From Flavobacterium aquicola (GTDB taxonomy: Bacteria > Bacteroidota > Bacteroidia > Flavobacteriales > Flavobacteriaceae): a stretch of 64,000 bases of DNA. Position 1 is the stretch's first letter. Each line of letters begins with the position of its first letter. A program made the position numbers and the translations under genes. The stretch lies in contig NZ_QUNI01000003.1 of assembly GCF_003385115.1 (NCBI RefSeq), positions 476,426-540,425 on the forward strand, written 5' to 3'. The notes under the pieces are model-generated. The model saw only the letters and a program-made list of their open reading frames with translations, was not told the DNA's origin and did no database searches. Below are positions 53,287 through 62,147 of this stretch, piece after piece.

Positions 53287-54339
53287 ATGACTAAACCATT
53301 ACAAGAAAATTTTATTAATGAAAATTGGGCGATTCAGTTCCTGACTTCGGCTAAACTGAGGCTGTATAGGCATTTGTTTTTGATTGCTTTTTTCGGATTG
53401 GCATTATTCAACAGTGATCCTGAATATACGGAACCGACCGAAACCATTAGCCGAATTGTTTCGATGATCATGTTTTTGGCATTGGTTTACGGCAATATGT
53501 ATGTTTTGGTTCCGAAGTTTTTATTTGGGAATCAGTATAAAAAATATGCAATTGCAGTATTGGTTATTATTATGGTTTCGGTTTTGATTCATAGGAGCAA
53601 TCGCTATTTTTATGGGGCTGAGGTCCGGCTCGATACTGCGGATGATGATATAAATATTTTTTCTTTTTCGTTTGTTTTGATAGTAGTAATTTTGGCTTCA
53701 TCGGCGATAAAATTATTTCAACGATGGAAGTTGGATATAGAACTGATCAGCAAACTGAAACAGGCCAATGCTAATGCCGAGCTGGAACAATTGAAGAATC
53801 AGATTAATCCGCATTTTCTTTTCAATACACTGAACAACGCTAATGTTTTGACCAAAAGAGATCCTGATAAAGCGTCGCAGGTATTGATGAAATTAAGTGA
53901 TTTGCTTCGGTATCAGTTGTATGACAGTGCGAGGGAGAAGGTTTTTTTGACTTCGGATATTCATTTTTTGGAGGATTTTTTGAATTTGGAGAAAATCAGA
54001 AGGGACAAATTTGATTTTGTGATTTCAAAGGAAGGCGATTTGAACGGTGTTCAGGTTCCACCCTTGCTGTTTATTTCGTTTGTTGAAAATGCCGTGAAGC
54101 ATAATAACGACTCCGAAAAAGCTTCGTATGTGAACTTGGAATTTAAAGTGTATAATGAGGAACTTGTTTTTAAATGTATAAATTCGAAACCAATTTTGAA
54201 AGCAGTGAAAACCGCTTCGGGAGGTTTGGGGCTGACGAATATAAAACGCAGGTTGGAGTTGTTGTTTCCAGCCTCGCATTTGCTGAAAATTGAAGACAGT
54301 GAAACAACTTTTAGTGTAACCTTAAGCATAAAATTATGA
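53287..54339 (+). CDS. LytS/YehU-type sensor histidine kinase
   Basis: This 350-residue protein has four membrane helices (about 28-45, 57-75, 88-104, 125-143), then a His_kinase domain with NQINPHFLFNTLNN (phospho-His176) and an HATPase region with FVENAVKHN and GGLGLTNIKRRLELLF. It pairs with the response regulator whose ATG overlaps its stop by 4 nt. No extracellular sensor domain is present, so the signal is probably membrane-derived. It is divergent from the TonB/DUF4249 operon. Confidence 0.92.
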   Translation: MTKPLQENFINENWAIQFLTSAKLRLYRHLFLIAFFGLALFNSDPEYTEPTETISRIVSMIMFLALVYGNMYVLVPKFLFGNQYKKYAIAVLVIIMVSVLIHRSNRYFYGAEVRLDTADDDINIFSFSFVLIVVILASSAIKLFQRWKLDIELISKLKQANANAELEQLKNQINPHFLFNTLNNANVLTKRDPDKASQVLMKLSDLLRYQLYDSAREKVFLTSDIHFLEDFLNLEKIRRDKFDFVISKEGDLNGVQVPPLLFISFVENAVKHNNDSEKASYVNLEFKVYNEELVFKCINSKPILKAVKTASGGLGLTNIKRRLELLFPASHLLKIEDSETTFSVTLSIKL

Positions 54340-55058
54340 ATTCTATCATTGTAGATGACGAACCATTGGCGAGAGAAGCCATTGAAATGTTGATTGAGAA
54401 AACATCTAGTTTGGTGTTGTTGGGTTCGTTTAACAGTGCCTTGACAGCTTCTAAATTTATGCTTGACAATTCGGTTGATTTGGTGTTTTTGGATATTCAG
54501 ATGCCGGGGATAAATGGAATTGAATTTGCCAAAACCATCCCGCAGACTACATTCGTAATTTTTACAACAGCTTTTTCTGAGTTTGCCCTCGAAAGTTATG
54601 AAGTCGATGCGGTCGATTATTTAATCAAACCGATAAAATTGGAACGTTTCCAAAAAGCTGTTGATAAGACTGAAGTGTATTTAAAGCTATTGCAAAAAGA
54701 AAATACAAGACCTAATATTGGACAAATCACAGATGATTATTTCTTCATTAAAGCTGATAGGAAAATCATAAAAATCTACTTCAACGACTTGCTGTTTATC
54801 GAAGGTTTAAAGGATTATGTGGTGATGCACACCGAAAACCAAAAGGTCATCACCGCGATGAACATCAAAACAATTCACGAACAATTACCCAAAAAAATGT
54901 TTGTGAGAGTGAGTAAATCGTTTATTATAAATGCCAAAAAAATTGATTCGGTTGATAACAATACTGTCAATATTGGAAAAAACGAAATTCCGATTGGGAA
55001 TATTTACAGGGATTTCTTTTTTGATGAATTTGTGACTAAGAAGATTTTGAGCAGGTAA
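54336..55058 (+). CDS. LytTR-family response regulator
   Basis: This 240-residue regulator has a receiver domain (1-120; phospho-acceptor Asp53 in LVFLDIQMPG, KPIK switch Lys) and a C-terminal LytTR DNA-binding domain (about 140-235; YFFIKADRKIIKIYFNDLLF, FVRVSKSFIINAKKID). It is coupled to the kinase by the 4-nt overlap. Its last 18 codons (from 55003) are duplicated exactly at 56210-56263, downstream of the azoR gene. Confidence 0.93.
   Translation: MNSIIVDDEPLAREAIEMLIEKTSSLVLLGSFNSALTASKFMLDNSVDLVFLDIQMPGINGIEFAKTIPQTTFVIFTTAFSEFALESYEVDAVDYLIKPIKLERFQKAVDKTEVYLKLLQKENTRPNIGQITDDYFFIKADRKIIKIYFNDLLFIEGLKDYVVMHTENQKVITAMNIKTIHEQLPKKMFVRVSKSFIINAKKIDSVDNNTVNIGKNEIPIGNIYRDFFFDEFVTKKILSR
55003..55056 (+). 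repeat. 54-bp perfect direct repeat, copy A (inside lytTR gene end)
   Basis: Positions 55003-55056 are identical to 56210-56263 (offset 1207). They begin TTTACAGGGATTTCTTTTTT and end GAAGATTTTGAGCAGGT. The hxlR-azoR module lies between the copies. Confidence 0.95.
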
Positions 55059-55062
55059 TTTT

Positions 55063-55428
55063 TTATGGTTTCTTTCCGAGCGTATTTTTCCTGTGTTCTA
55101 AGCCCCATTCAAGCATTACATCCAGTACTTTTCGGAATTCGTGTCCTGATTTTGTCAATTCATATTCTACAGTAATAGGGATGGTGCTGTACACTTTTCG
55201 CAGAACAATTCCGTTGGATTCTAAATCCCGAAGTTCTTTAGAAAGCATTCTTGGGCTTATTTTCGGAATGTCTCTTTCAATTTCGCCATAGCGTTTCTTT
55301 CCGAAGAATAACGATGATATAATCGCCGCTTTCCACTTTCCGTTAATAACATTAATGGTGTCATTTACTGCCAATATATAAGTGGAAGAACAATCCTTCC
55401 AACCTTTTAGTTCTGATATTTTGCCCAT
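55063..55428 (-). CDS. HxlR family transcriptional regulator
   Basis: This 121-residue winged-helix protein has the HxlR pattern: INGKWKAAIISSLFFGKKRY, EIERDIPKISPRMLSKELRD, EYELTKSGHEF. Cys13 near the N-terminus is in the place of the redox-sensing Cys of YodB/HypR-type members. It is divergent from azoR with a 32-bp perfect palindrome between them, the likely operator. Members of this group often respond to quinones, diamide or electrophiles and control reductases. Confidence 0.9.
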   Translation of the reverse strand: MGKISELKGWKDCSSTYILAVNDTINVINGKWKAAIISSLFFGKKRYGEIERDIPKISPRMLSKELRDLESNGIVLRKVYSTIPITVEYELTKSGHEFRKVLDVMLEWGLEHRKNTLGKKP

Positions 55429-55450
55429 AAAATGTTGATTTTTATATTGA

Positions 55451-55482
55451 TATACTTTTGTATAGCGCTATACAAAAGTATA
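55451..55482. promoter_or_regulatory. 32-bp perfect palindrome with face-to-face promoters
   Basis: The 16-nt half TATACTTTTGTATAGC is followed by its exact reverse complement. Each half carries a TAnnTTTG-type -7 element (TACTTTTG), one for azoR (+, 55453-55460) and one for hxlR (-, 55480-55473). HxlR binding here would block both promoters. Confidence 0.8.
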
Positions 55483-55546
55483 GTACTTATCTTTTTATAG
55501 CAAATGTAAAGTAAATTTGCAATATAAATTTTAAACAGAAACAGTA

Positions 55547-56170
55547 ATGTCAAAAAAAGTATTACATATCATTTCCAGTACTAGAGGTGCTGATTCGCTG
55601 ACCAATAAATTGGGAGATTTGATTGTTGAAAAAATAAGAGAAAATGAACCAGAAGTAATTGTTGAGATCTTGGATTTATCCAAAGAAACTTTTCCGCATT
55701 TAAGCCAGCAGCAAATCAACGCATTTTTTACACCGCCTGAGCATCGAGTGCTGGAATTAGTTACGGCTATAAAGAAGTCTGATGAAGCCGTTGCCCAAAT
55801 ACAGAAAGCAGATTATATTGTTATTGGTGTGCCAATGTATAATTTTGGAATTGCATCCAGCCTGAAAGCCTATTTTGACCACATTGCCAGAGCCAAGGTT
55901 ACTTTTGCCTACACAGAAAAAGGTTCTGAAGGTTTGCTGAAAGGAAAGAAGGCATTTATTGCTGTTGGATCGGCGGGGCTTTTTACTATAGGGCAAAACG
56001 AACCCTTTGATTTTGCTGCGCCATACGTCAAACACTTCTTGTCGTTTATTGGTATTACCGATACAACTGTTTTTCGCGTTGAGGGAACCGCAATTCCCGG
56101 AATGCAGGAGACAGCTTTTAACAGTGCTGTCGAAAGTATAGAAATTGCTTTTGCAAATACGATGGCTTAA
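55547..56170 (+). CDS. azoR: FMN-dependent NADH-azoreductase
   Basis: This 207-residue flavodoxin-fold protein has the AzoR family motifs: SSTRGADSLTNKL at the FMN phosphate site, VPMYNFGIASSLKAYFDHIA, SAGLF and FIGITDTTVFRVEG. It reduces quinones and azo compounds with NAD(P)H and helps resist electrophile stress. It is divergent from hxlR with a shared operator, the standard arrangement for HxlR-controlled reductases. Confidence 0.9.
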   Translation: MSKKVLHIISSTRGADSLTNKLGDLIVEKIRENEPEVIVEILDLSKETFPHLSQQQINAFFTPPEHRVLELVTAIKKSDEAVAQIQKADYIVIGVPMYNFGIASSLKAYFDHIARAKVTFAYTEKGSEGLLKGKKAFIAVGSAGLFTIGQNEPFDFAAPYVKHFLSFIGITDTTVFRVEGTAIPGMQETAFNSAVESIEIAFANTMA

Positions 56171-56190
56171 ACCGTAAATTATCAACGTAA

Positions 56191-56231
56191 ATTAATCTCT
56201 GTAGAAAATTTTACAGGGATTTCTTTTTTGA
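56191..56231 (+). terminator. Terminator of azoR
   Basis: AATCTCTGTA / TACAGGGATT arms (one G-U pair) are followed by TCTTTTTT. The right arm and the T tract lie inside the second copy of the 54-bp repeat. Confidence 0.75.
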
Positions 56232-56263
56232 TGAATTTGTGACTAAGAAGATTTTGAGCAGGT
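56210..56263 (+). repeat. 54-bp perfect direct repeat, copy B
   Basis: This is an exact copy of 55003-55056, downstream of azoR. It keeps the lytTR gene's 3' coding sequence but no start, so it is a gene-end relic. Confidence 0.95.
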
Positions 56264-56284
56264 TAAATGAACTCTCACTTTTGA

Positions 56285-59200
56285 TTATCTTTTTAAAGAA
56301 AAATGTCCTTTTATGATTCGTTTGTCTTTCAATTGCATCGAATACCAATAATCTGAAGCAGGCAGTGGCTGTCCATTGAAATTTCCATCCCAGCCTTGAT
56401 TTAATGGGCTGATTTGTTTGATCAATTTCCCATAGCGATCAAAAATGAAAATGAAGTCATTGGCAGCGACAGAATCATTTATGCCTTTGATGTTCCAATA
56501 ATCGTTAAATCCATCATTATTTGGTGTAAAGAAGCGGGGAAATCCCAATACGGCAACTTCCATTGGAACCACACCACAACCGTGTAAATCTTTGACAAAG
56601 ACCGTATGAATTCCTGGGGAAACATTATTGAAAATACTTCCTGTTTGATAGCCGCCATTTGCTTCATCAAGACCAAAAACATAATCTCCAGGACCAGTTA
56701 CGCTTATTGAAATGTTATTCGAATCCGACAAATCCACAATATTCACATTGGTTATTTTGGCAATATCCGAAATGGCAAAGGCAATTTCCTTCGTTCTGGA
56801 ACAACCTTGAGAGTTTGTTGTTTTTACGGCATATATTCCAGCCGTATTTGCTGTTAAACTGTAATTGGTTTCTCCTTCAATCGGTTTTGCATTAAATGAC
56901 CAGACATAAGAATAGTCGCTCGTGGATGAACCATCTAAAAGACCTGCATCTATAATCTTGGAAAAAGGGGGTAAATTACTGCATAATAATTCATCGGTTT
57001 TTAAAGCAATTTTCGGAACACGATTTACGGTAAAAGGCAAAGTTAGGGTAGCTGTACAAGTCTTATTTATGGGATTGATGACTTCTATTTTTATGTTTTG
57101 GGATGAGGTCAAAAAAGGATTGGGTAATGGGCTAGGCAGAGGATTGTTACTTTCGTCAAAATAGTTGACCGTCATTCCAGTTTGTATGCCCAAAATAGTG
57201 TTTTGAAAAGAAGAAGTGTCAAAAGCAAATTTTCCGTCTTGCAGACTTGGGTCTTCTTCGTCATCACAAATTGTGGTTAAGGATGTTGGCACAGGAAACG
57301 CTTCTGGTAAATCGTTGACAACAAATTGCATCGAAGTTTCAAAAGAACAGGCTTTTAGGGTGTTATTTGTCGCAATTACTTTCAGTGTTTGTGAATCAAT
57401 ATCGAAGGGATTTGGCAAAGGACTTGGTAATTCAATATTGCTTTGGTCAAAATATGTCAGGGAAACGTTCGACAATCCGTTTAATAGTTTAGTCTCCACT
57501 GCAGAAGTGTCAAAAGCAAATTTTCCATCTTGATTATCATCACAATGAGATTCAATGATGGATTTTGCTACTGGAATTGCTTCCACATTCAGCGTGATTG
57601 GACTTCCCAATCCTAAACAATCATTATTGGCTTGGTTGTCGACCCGAATGTAGATTTTTTGGGTATTGGGATAATTGATGTTTCGATAATTTGAAATATC
57701 TGTTATGGCATTTTTCTCGGCCAAAGCATCGTCAAGGTTTTTAAAATAGTAAATATCCAACAATTGTCCAACTGGGAAAAGAGCGCGAATATCGGCTGTA
57801 ACACTGCTAAAATTGAAAGTAGCAATACCATCGTCATTGGCTCCTGAAGCCGTATCATCACATTCTGTAAATGTTTTGGAAAAGTCTAACGGAATTTGCG
57901 TTGTGGAAACTGATAAATTGACTTTGGAAATCCGAAAACAATTACTGGCATTGCTTACATTGGCAAAAACCACATCGTTATTCACGGCTTGATTTGTGTA
58001 AGTAATTGGATTCGCAATTGGGTTTGTGCTATTTTGGGCATCCGTCACGGTTTTGTAGAAAACAATCGTTTCAGTGGCAGCGTTTGCAGAAATTTTTCTA
58101 TTGGTTTCTTCCAAATTAAAAACGCTAAAACCATCAGTGTTGTCGTCGCATTGTCTAAGGGAAACTTCATTAGTGATTATTGGTAAAGGTAAAACTTCGA
58201 TCAGAAAGGAAGTCGATGCAGAACAAGTTGAGTTTTCTTTATTCTCCATTTTTATATATACTGTTTCTGAAGCATTGGTGTTGACATATGCTGTTGGAGT
58301 GGAAATCACCTGGCTTAAAGAAGCATCTTTGTAATACGTAAGCACAAATTGGCTTGATGATTGCCCGTTTAAAATTGAACTGGCTCTTTCGGTTAAATCA
58401 AAAACAATGCGGGCATCGGCATCTGTCCCATTGCTTGTGTTGTCACAACTGCTGATTTTTGGAATGGCTGCACTTGGTTTTGGAGAGTCAAATACATCAA
58501 TGTTGAAACTGGTGGTGCTTTTACAACTTGTATCAGTCTTGTTCGAAACTTCGGCAATGATGGTTTGTTGTTCATAGGGAAGTGCATTGGAATAATTGTT
58601 TGGGGTGGCAATTTTCACCTTATTGTTGTAATCTATTACATTGGCGAAATAAGTCACAATGTAATTATTGGAATCCTGTCCATTCAAAATAACCGTGTTT
58701 TGCGTGGTTAAATTGAAATTGGCCATGCCATCATTATCGGTGTCACAAATCATAATGTCATTGGGTTTTGTGGCCGTGGTAGATTGTGAAATAATAATGT
58801 CTCTTGTTTTTTCGGCTGTCGTTCCAGTTGCATCGGTTGCTTTTGCCGAAACGATATAAGTCCCTGCGGTGGCATAGGTATGTATTGGGCTAATGTCAGT
58901 TGATGTGTTGCCGTCTCCGAAATCCCATATGACCGCTGTTATTCCTTCTGTGGAAGTCAAAGTAAATTGTGAACTTTGAAAGGAACAAGTATTGGTCAGC
59001 TGAATTTCTGGATTAAATAAATAAGAACTCACAAACTGAGGCAGCCCCATATTTGATATTCGACCAGCCAAACTAATCGAACTCATTTGGAAATCACAGT
59101 CAGAACCTATTGTATTCGGGTTGTTAATGACTCCTAAATGTTTAAAAGCAGTTTGAGCGATATAAATTTTTCCATTTGGACCCAGTTGAAGTGCACAAGG

Positions 59201-60121
59201 CATCATTGTATCGATTAAAAATTCTGTATATGAAAGATTATTTTTATCTAAGGTCAAATCAAATTGTAATACTTTATGAGAAAAAAACTTTATTATGGAA
59301 AGATATAAAACAGAGCTGTTAGGTGAAAATTCAATTCCATAAAGTCCTTCTCCCAAATACAGGTCACGAACATTGGAAATTTTTCCCGTTGCATTGTCAA
59401 AATCAAATAACTCTAAATTTGTTAAGGAGTTGCACATTGCCAATTTTGAACCATCAGGAGATATTTTCATGTATCCACGAGCGTGTTCACCATCAATTCC
59501 TCCAGTTGATTTGCCGATGTCGGATTTCACGGAAACCGCATTTAATCCAGAAGAAGTCAAGAGGTGGCTTTGGAAAAAATTGTTCCTCCAACCATGTGTG
59601 ACTACCCAAAAATCTTTTCCATTTTTATGTTTTACAATCGATAACTTTTCAGTAGAGGGTTTGTAAACCAGCACATTTTTATCGGTTGTTACCGCTCCAA
59701 GACCTCCATCCAAATTAATGTCAACGATGGAATATCTAAATCCATTTTGATTAGCTTCATAGTCCAATGTAAAAACATAAAACAAATTCGAAGAACCGGG
59801 TTTGGGTACTATGGTTGCAGATTGTGTGCTTGAAGAATGACCAAATAAGCCCATACCATTTTTCATTACTTTGTGGTTTTTGTTCCAAATGGTTACGCCA
59901 TCAGTATAAAACAATAAATCTCCTTTGCTATTTGACAAAGTGGCGCATCCTTCATCTGTGTTGAGTTCTCCGTCTGTAAGTACTGTTACGGAACCATCAG
60001 GATTAAACTTGATTCCCGCCTTGTTTCCAAAATACCAATTGCTGGCCTCTTGGGAGAAGGCTAAACTTGTAAAAAAAAGAAAACACAGTATTGCTGTTTT
60101 AATTATTACATTATTATTCAT
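56285..60121 (-). CDS. Large T9SS type B secreted protein with PKD domain
   Basis: This 1278-residue protein has a signal peptide (1-23). A propeller-like N-terminal region (about 24-345) starts ASNWYFGNKAGIKFNPDGSV. A PKD domain is at about 365-440 (WDFGDGNTSTD, TYIVSAKATD). Several repeats of about 95 residues follow, each starting with a CD(D/E)xxDG-type segment (e.g. SHCDDNQDGKFAFDTSAVE). The C-terminal 85 residues are the gliding-motility-type T9SS type B sorting domain (FPRFFTPNNDGFNDYWNIKG ... WYSMQLKDKR). It is a probable cell-surface or secreted adhesin-like protein. Monocistronic. Confidence 0.88.
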   Translation of the reverse strand: MNNNVIIKTAILCFLFFTSLAFSQEASNWYFGNKAGIKFNPDGSVTVLTDGELNTDEGCATLSNSKGDLLFYTDGVTIWNKNHKVMKNGMGLFGHSSSTQSATIVPKPGSSNLFYVFTLDYEANQNGFRYSIVDINLDGGLGAVTTDKNVLVYKPSTEKLSIVKHKNGKDFWVVTHGWRNNFFQSHLLTSSGLNAVSVKSDIGKSTGGIDGEHARGYMKISPDGSKLAMCNSLTNLELFDFDNATGKISNVRDLYLGEGLYGIEFSPNSSVLYLSIIKFFSHKVLQFDLTLDKNNLSYTEFLIDTMMPCALQLGPNGKIYIAQTAFKHLGVINNPNTIGSDCDFQMSSISLAGRISNMGLPQFVSSYLFNPEIQLTNTCSFQSSQFTLTSTEGITAVIWDFGDGNTSTDISPIHTYATAGTYIVSAKATDATGTTAEKTRDIIISQSTTATKPNDIMICDTDNDGMANFNLTTQNTVILNGQDSNNYIVTYFANVIDYNNKVKIATPNNYSNALPYEQQTIIAEVSNKTDTSCKSTTSFNIDVFDSPKPSAAIPKISSCDNTSNGTDADARIVFDLTERASSILNGQSSSQFVLTYYKDASLSQVISTPTAYVNTNASETVYIKMENKENSTCSASTSFLIEVLPLPIITNEVSLRQCDDNTDGFSVFNLEETNRKISANAATETIVFYKTVTDAQNSTNPIANPITYTNQAVNNDVVFANVSNASNCFRISKVNLSVSTTQIPLDFSKTFTECDDTASGANDDGIATFNFSSVTADIRALFPVGQLLDIYYFKNLDDALAEKNAITDISNYRNINYPNTQKIYIRVDNQANNDCLGLGSPITLNVEAIPVAKSIIESHCDDNQDGKFAFDTSAVETKLLNGLSNVSLTYFDQSNIELPSPLPNPFDIDSQTLKVIATNNTLKACSFETSMQFVVNDLPEAFPVPTSLTTICDDEEDPSLQDGKFAFDTSSFQNTILGIQTGMTVNYFDESNNPLPSPLPNPFLTSSQNIKIEVINPINKTCTATLTLPFTVNRVPKIALKTDELLCSNLPPFSKIIDAGLLDGSSTSDYSYVWSFNAKPIEGETNYSLTANTAGIYAVKTTNSQGCSRTKEIAFAISDIAKITNVNIVDLSDSNNISISVTGPGDYVFGLDEANGGYQTGSIFNNVSPGIHTVFVKDLHGCGVVPMEVAVLGFPRFFTPNNDGFNDYWNIKGINDSVAANDFIFIFDRYGKLIKQISPLNQGWDGNFNGQPLPASDYWYSMQLKDKRIIKGHFSLKR

Positions 60122-60406
60122 ACTTTTTAGTTCGGTTTAATAATAATTGGCCGTTCAGAATAGCTAAACTCCTAGAGTCTTCATTTTTTACTGTCTAATT
60201 CTCTTTTGTATAGCTATTGAAAAATTTTTTCAAATATAGTTTATTTACTACAATAAATTCTTCCAACTCTACTTATTATGAACTTTTATTCTGAATGAAT
60301 ACTTTGGTAGTCAGATATATACTTTAGTGTTTTTGGATTTAAGTCATTTTGCAAAGGTTTTAGAAAATTGGATATCTCAAAATCATTCAAAAAAAAATCG
60401 CTGGCT

Positions 60407-60844
60407 TTACTTTTTCACCGCAATACATTCAATTTCAATTTCTGCCTTTTTTGGTAATGAAACCACTTCAATAGTGCTTCGGGCGGGAAAGTGGTTTTGA
60501 AAGTAATTTCCATAAATTTTATTGACCGTTTCAAACTGATTGATGTCCGTAATAAAAATGGTCGTTTTTGCAATGTGATCCAAGTCGGAATTATTGTTTT
60601 CCAGAACGGATTTTAAGTTTTCAAAAATCTGAACGGTTTGTTCTTCAATTCCGTTTTTCAAAGTATTTGTTTTTGGATCAATACCAATTTGTCCCGAAAC
60701 AAATATCAAATCTTCAAAACTGGTCGAATGACTGTAAGGTCCAATAGGTTTTGGTAAATTGGAATGATTTACAATAACTATGGATTTGGTATTAGTACAA
60801 GAAACGAAAAGTATTGTGACTAAAAATAATACAATCTTTTTCAT
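60407..60844 (-). CDS. RidA family protein with lipoprotein signal
   Basis: This 145-residue protein has a lipoprotein signal (lipobox LFVSC, Cys16) and then a complete RidA/YjgF domain: PIGPYSHSTSFEDLIFVSGQ, the Arg122 region ARSTIEVVSLP and a terminal IECIAV. RidA enzymes deaminate reactive enamine/imine intermediates, normally in the cytoplasm. The export signal makes an envelope location likely, which is unusual. It stands alone between repeats. Confidence 0.85.
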   Translation of the reverse strand: MKKIVLFLVTILFVSCTNTKSIVIVNHSNLPKPIGPYSHSTSFEDLIFVSGQIGIDPKTNTLKNGIEEQTVQIFENLKSVLENNNSDLDHIAKTTIFITDINQFETVNKIYGNYFQNHFPARSTIEVVSLPKKAEIEIECIAVKK

Positions 60845-60879
60845 TTCTATTTGATTTTAAAGGATAAAAAAGAAGTTAA

Positions 60880-61085
60880 TTTTCTTGAAACCGCATTTTA
60901 TATTTAAACATATAAGCCATTTAAGTTTTTTTTTCTTTTACTGCTTAAATAATTAAATTTTTAACCATGTAAGGCATTTAAGGTCATTTAAGTTTTTTCT
61001 TTTTGTAAATTCTTATATGGAACTTACATGCCTTATATGGTTGATTTTTTTACTTATATAGAAGAACTTACATGACTTATATGTT
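60880..61085. repeat. Degenerate intergenic repeat array
   Basis: Variants of AACTTACATGCCTTATATGG and of its complement (e.g. ACCATGTAAGGCATTTAAGG) are spread over 200 nt in both orientations with T-rich spacers. The pattern is typical of repeats in Flavobacterium genomes. No ORF is supported. Confidence 0.55.
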
Positions 61086-61102
61086 TTAAAAAATGGTTGC
61101 TG

Positions 61103-62014
61103 TTATTTTTTTACAAATTTCAACAACTCTGAGTTGAATTTGTCTAACTCTTCGATGAATAAGGCGTGACCGCTTTTTTCCAAAGGAACCAATGTAGAGT
61201 TTTTTATCAAAGCGTGCATTTGTTCAGCTAACTCATAAGAACATATTTTGTCTAATTTTCCGTGAAGGATAAGAGTAGGAATTGTGATGCTTTTTAAGTC
61301 GTCTCTCAAGTCACTGTCTCTAAGCGTTTTTAATCCTTCGGCCATTGCATAAGGTGAAGCTTGTGCCTGAATAGTTCCTAACCAAGCGCCATAACCTGGA
61401 GAAACGCTGGTTTCGTTAGCAGGGAATATTTTTCCAAAGTTTTCTAATAATTGAGGTCTGTTGGTATTGTTCAATTTGATTAGTCCGTCCACATCTTCTT
61501 TAGTCCAAAAACCATAATTGAAATCGGCTCTTTTTGTCCATGTTGGTGCTGCTGCTCCGAATAATGCTAATTTAGAAACGTGTGCCGCTTTGTATTTGGC
61601 CACATAATGAATCACAGTTGCACCTCCCATAGAAAAACCTCCGATTGTTGCATTTTGAATATTCAATTTGTCAAGAACTACTTTAATGTCATCTACAAAA
61701 ACATCGTAGTTGTATTTTCCTCCTGGTTTGTCAGATAATCCAAAACCTCTCAAAGTAATTCCGATTACTCTGTAACCTTGTTGAGTAAAGTAAGCGTATT
61801 GATATTCATACATCGCGTCACTCAATGGCCATCCGTGGATTAAAACGATTGGCTGTCCTTCGCCAAGATCGGTAACGTGAAGCTTAACATTTTTTTCAAC
61901 TTCTATATATTCTTCTCTTCCATAAGATGCTGGAACTCTTTTTGTCTGTGCAAATGAAACGCTGCTCACTAATACTGCTGTAAATAAACCGATTGATAAA
62001 ATTAAATTTTTCAT
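61103..62014 (-). CDS. Exported alpha/beta hydrolase
   Basis: This 303-residue protein has a signal peptide (1-22, ends SFA). The alpha/beta-hydrolase core has oxyanion segment IHGWPLSD, nucleophile elbow GFSMGG (Ser128), an acid in HGKLDKICS and a catalytic His in SGHALF. The nearest recognisable group is the non-heme haloperoxidase/esterase-like hydrolases. It shares a conserved upstream box (62098-62135) with the next hydrolase and the cupin gene. Substrate unknown. Confidence 0.88.
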   Translation of the reverse strand: MKNLILSIGLFTAVLVSSVSFAQTKRVPASYGREEYIEVEKNVKLHVTDLGEGQPIVLIHGWPLSDAMYEYQYAYFTQQGYRVIGITLRGFGLSDKPGGKYNYDVFVDDIKVVLDKLNIQNATIGGFSMGGATVIHYVAKYKAAHVSKLALFGAAAPTWTKRADFNYGFWTKEDVDGLIKLNNTNRPQLLENFGKIFPANETSVSPGYGAWLGTIQAQASPYAMAEGLKTLRDSDLRDDLKSITIPTLILHGKLDKICSYELAEQMHALIKNSTLVPLEKSGHALFIEELDKFNSELLKFVKK

Positions 62015-62072
62015 GTTTTCTAAATTTTAAATTGTTATTTTTTTAAAAATTGTTTGTTGTTATTTGATGTTA

Positions 62073-62135
62073 CAAAGTTGGGTTTTATCTAAGTGCTCAT
62101 CAATGGACGCATTTCCCTTTGAACTGCACTTTTTT
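62073..62135 (-). promoter_or_regulatory. Conserved regulator box and promoter (hydrolase 1)
   Basis: The 38-nt box 62098-62135 reads on the minus strand AAAAAAGTGCAGTTCAAAGG and continues to CCATTGATG. It lies exactly 17 nt upstream of a -7-like CAACTTTG (62080-62073). Copies are at 63033-63070 and 63751-63788. Confidence 0.75.
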
Positions 62136-62147
62136 CCCTTTCTTAAT

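Noticed and set aside
60880..61085. CRISPR or iteron array downstream of ridA
   Set aside because: Units are inexact and mirror each other in both orientations, like other flavobacterial intergenic repeats, and no replication or cas gene is present.
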